A stretch of 64,000 nt of DNA from the NCBI GenBank assembly GCA_904501885.1, contig CAJGCP010000011.1, positions 1-64,000 on the forward strand. The letters are read 5' to 3'. A program made the position numbers and the translations under genes. The stretch is from an uncultured Acetatifactor sp. Its GTDB lineage: Bacteria > Bacillota > Clostridia > Lachnospirales > Lachnospiraceae. A model generated the notes under the pieces. It made no database searches, was not told the DNA's origin, and saw only the letters and a list, made by a program, of their open reading frames with translations. This document shows positions 61,290-64,000 of this stretch, piece after piece. Position 1 is the first letter of the stretch; each line of letters begins with the position of its first letter.

Positions 61290-64000
61290 ATGTCAGAAAC
61301 AAGAAACGAAGCATTGAATTATCAGCCTATGACATTTGATGCGATTAAAATAGGATTGGCTTCACCCGAGAAAATCCGTGACTGGTCTCATGGAGAGGTG
61401 TTGAAACCTGAAACAATCAACTACAGAACCTTGAAGCCTGAAAGAGATGGCTTGTTCTGTGAGAAGATTTTCGGACCCAGCAAAGACTGGGAGTGCCATT
61501 GTGGTAAATACAAAAAGATCAGATATAAAGGTGTAGTCTGCGACAGATGTGGTGTTGAGGTAACCAAGGCATCCGTTCGTAGAGAGCGTATGGGTCACAT
61601 CGAATTGGCAGCACCTGTATCTCATATCTGGTATTTTAAGGGAATCCCCAGCAGAATGGGATTGGTATTGGACCTTTCTCCCCGTGTGCTGGAAAAAGTT
61701 CTCTACTTTGCTTCTTACATCGTGCTTGACCCTGCAGATTCCGCATTGGAATATAAGCAGGTATTGTCCGAGAGAGAATATCAGGAAGCAAGAGAAACCT
61801 ACGGAAATAAATTCCGTGTGGGAATGGGCGCAGAGGCTATCAAGGAGCTTTTGCAGGCAATTGATTTGGAGAAGGAAGCAGTGGAGCTGAAGGCTGAACT
61901 GAAGGAATCCTCCGGCCAGAAGCGTGCCCGTATCATCAAGAGATTGGAAGTGGTAGAAGCATTCTACACCTCTGGCAATAAGCCCGAGTGGATGATTATG
62001 GATATCATTCCTGTCATTCCCCCCGATATCCGTCCCATGGTACAGTTGGATGGTGGTAGATTTGCAACTTCTGACTTGAATGATTTGTACAGAAGAATTA
62101 TCAATAGAAATAACCGTTTGAAGAGATTGCTCGAACTGGGCGCTCCCGATATCATTGTGCGCAATGAGAAGAGAATGCTTCAGGAAGCAGTTGATGCTTT
62201 GATCGACAACGGCAGACGTGGCCGTCCTGTAACAGGACCTGGCAACAGAGCGCTGAAGTCCCTGTCAGATATGCTGAAAGGTAAGTCAGGACGTTTCCGT
62301 CAGAACTTGCTTGGTAAGCGTGTTGACTACTCAGGACGTTCCGTTATCGTAGTAGGACCTGAACTGAAGATTTATCAGTGTGGTCTGCCTAAGGAGATGG
62401 CAATCGAGCTGTTCAAGCCTTTCGTTATGAAGGAGTTGACCGCAAGAGGCATTAGCCAGAACATCAAGAACGCTAAAAAATTAGTGGAGAAGATGGACAA
62501 TCAGGTTTGGGACGTTTTGGAAGAAGTAATCAAAGAACATCCCGTTATGTTGAACCGTGCTCCTACACTGCATAGATTGGGTATCCAGGCATTTGAGCCC
62601 ATCCTGGTAGAAGGTAAGGCAATCAAGTTGCATCCCCTTGTATGTACCGCGTTCAACGCTGACTTCGACGGTGACCAGATGGCAGTACATCTTCCTTTGT
62701 CCGTAGAGGCACAGGCAGAATGTAGATTCCTGCTTCTGTCCCCTAACAACTTGTTGAAGCCCTCCGATGGTGGCCCTGTGGCAGTACCTTCCCAGGATAT
62801 GGTGCTTGGTATTTACTACCTGACCCAGGAGAGACCCGGCGCAACAGGCGAAGGCAAGTTCTTCAAGAGTGTAAATGAAGCTATTTTGGCTTATGAAAAC
62901 GGATATGTAACCTTGCATTCCAGAATTAAAGTTCGTGTATCAAAGACCACCGCTGATGGTGAAGTGGTTACCGGAAATGTGGAATCCACACTGGGACGCT
63001 TCATTTTCAACGAGATTCTTCCTCAGGATTTGGGATTTGTGGACAGAACCAACCCCGAGAACTTCTTGAAGTTGGAAGTTGACTTCCATGTAGGCAAGAA
63101 GGGATTGAAGCAGATTCTGGAGAAGGTAATCAATACCCACGGTGCATCTAAGACCGCTGAAGTTTTGGATGATGTGAAGTCCATTGGTTACAAGTATTCT
63201 ACCAAGGCTGCAATGACCGTATCCATTTCCGATATGACAGTGCCTGCAAGCAAACCTGAACTTTTGGCAAAGGCACAGAAGACCGTAGATAGAATCGCTG
63301 CAAACTACCGCAGAGGTTTGATTACTGAAGAAGAGAGATATCGTGCGGTTGTAGAGACTTGGAATGACACCGATAAGGAGTTGACAGAGGAGCTGCTTTC
63401 CGGTTTGGATAAGTATAACAACATCTATATGATGGCTGACTCCGGTGCCCGTGGTTCCAATCAGCAGATTAAGCAGTTGGCAGGTATGCGTGGTTTGATG
63501 GCAGATACAACCGGTAGAACCATCGAGTTGCCCATCAAGTCAAACTTCCGTGAAGGTCTGGACGTATTGGAGTACTTCATGTCTGCGCATGGTGCTCGTA
63601 AGGGTCTGTCCGATACCGCACTTCGTACCGCGGACTCCGGTTACCTGACCCGTCGAATGGTAGACGTATCTCAGGAACTTAGTATCCGTGAAGTGGATTG
63701 TTGTGAAGGACGCAATGAGATTCCCGGCATTGTGGTAAAAGCATTTACCGATGGTAAGGAAACCATTGAAAGCCTGAAGGATAGAATTACAGGTAGATAT
63801 ACCTGCGAAGATATCTATGATAAAGATGGCAATATGATTGTAAAACACAACCATATGATTACCCCCAGCCGTGCTGCTAAGATTTTGAGCGTTGGCGTAA
63901 ATGAGAAGGGTGAGCCCATCGAAGAAGTAAAGATTCGTACCATTTTGACCTGTCGTTCCCATGTGGGTATTTGTGCAAAATGTTATGGTGCAAACATGGC
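61290..64000 (+). CDS. rpoC: RNA polymerase subunit beta', N-terminal part
   Basis: The gene runs off the window; 903 residues are visible. ATG 61290 has GGAAGGAGTG before it. The N-terminal zinc site CHC...CDRC, the catalytic Mg motif NADFDGD (456-462) and, close to the window end, the second zinc motif with [11 protein letters not shown] are intact. It forms the polymerase core together with RpoB. Confidence 0.98.
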   Translation, partial: MSETRNEALNYQPMTFDAIKIGLASPEKIRDWSHGEVLKPETINYRTLKPERDGLFCEKIFGPSKDWECHCGKYKKIRYKGVVCDRCGVEVTKASVRRERMGHIELAAPVSHIWYFKGIPSRMGLVLDLSPRVLEKVLYFASYIVLDPADSALEYKQVLSEREYQEARETYGNKFRVGMGAEAIKELLQAIDLEKEAVELKAELKESSGQKRARIIKRLEVVEAFYTSGNKPEWMIMDIIPVIPPDIRPMVQLDGGRFATSDLNDLYRRIINRNNRLKRLLELGAPDIIVRNEKRMLQEAVDALIDNGRRGRPVTGPGNRALKSLSDMLKGKSGRFRQNLLGKRVDYSGRSVIVVGPELKIYQCGLPKEMAIELFKPFVMKELTARGISQNIKNAKKLVEKMDNQVWDVLEEVIKEHPVMLNRAPTLHRLGIQAFEPILVEGKAIKLHPLVCTAFNADFDGDQMAVHLPLSVEAQAECRFLLLSPNNLLKPSDGGPVAVPSQDMVLGIYYLTQERPGATGEGKFFKSVNEAILAYENGYVTLHSRIKVRVSKTTADGEVVTGNVESTLGRFIFNEILPQDLGFVDRTNPENFLKLEVDFHVGKKGLKQILEKVINTHGASKTAEVLDDVKSIGYKYSTKAAMTVSISDMTVPASKPELLAKAQKTVDRIAANYRRGLITEEERYRAVVETWNDTDKELTEELLSGLDKYNNIYMMADSGARGSNQQIKQLAGMRGLMADTTGRTIELPIKSNFREGLDVLEYFMSAHGARKGLSDTALRTADSGYLTRRMVDVSQELSIREVDCCEGRNEIPGIVVKAFTDGKETIESLKDRITGRYTCEDIYDKDGNMIVKHNHMITPSRAAKILSVGVNEKGEPIEEVKIRTILTCRSHVGICAKCYGANM

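Overview
The window looks like chromosomal DNA of a strictly anaerobic Gram-positive bacterium of the class Clostridia, most likely a Lachnospiraceae member. Supporting signs are a two-gene version of the last two purine steps (PurO-type IMP cyclohydrolase plus a free AICAR formyltransferase) behind a ZTP riboswitch, an indolepyruvate:ferredoxin oxidoreductase, a flavin-reductase/rubredoxin fusion, FAD-dependent ThyX, small CXXC and DUF6062-like proteins, strong AGGAGG ribosome binding sites and TTGACA/TATAAT promoters. I saw no insertion sequence, prophage, CRISPR array, rRNA or tRNA gene.

Layout. 1-3.5 kb: the end of cysK, a tocopherol-cyclase-like gene and mgtE. 3.7-11.0 kb: a nine-gene Tad-type pilus operon without secretin or TadZ, which also encodes a secreted Cys-rich protein with InlB-type repeats. 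11.1-13.5 kb: a polar amino-acid ABC importer. 13.5-17.6 kb: a methyltransferase, Hsp33, dapF and two membrane-anchored hypotheticals. 17.7-22 kb: an amino-sugar operon (Gfo/Idh oxidoreductase, nagA, nagB) with a divergent AraC regulator. 22.1-24.1 kb: a small membrane protein and guaB. 24.3-31.6 kb: an aryl-acid/2-oxoacid module (acyl-CoA synthetase, iorAB, paaK, ACT protein) followed by a sodium:solute symporter.

31.6-33.8 kb: ZTP riboswitch, purO-like gene and purH (formyltransferase). 33.9-37.8 kb: a glycosidase-like gene and a DMT exporter facing an AraC regulator that has tandem operator-like repeats. 37.9-41 kb: glnS and a MocR regulator. 41-44.3 kb: an 11-residue-repeat helix protein, a duplicated zinc-finger-like DUF6062 protein, a second DMT exporter and a dipeptidase. 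44.4-48 kb: a deacylase-MazG fusion, then a redox group (TlpA lipoprotein, flavin reductase-rubredoxin, CXXC peptide, polyferredoxin membrane protein) that could carry electrons across the membrane. 48-51.2 kb: a catalytically altered E2-like protein, ThyX, a secreted YiiX-like hydrolase and an XRE regulator with a palindromic operator.

51.2-64 kb: the transcription/translation cluster rpmG-secE-nusG-rplK-rplA, then rplJ-rplL-rpoB-rpoC (rpoC runs off the window). It is interrupted between rplA and rplJ by a polytopic membrane-protein gene and by a decayed DUF3800 gene preceded by its own promoter, a structured RNA and a terminator. Two promoters in this cluster (rpmG and rpoB) sit between the arms of long inverted repeats. 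These, the DUF3800/RNA remnant, the redox group and the fusion protein are the most interesting items. All functions are inferred from reading the translations; no search was run.
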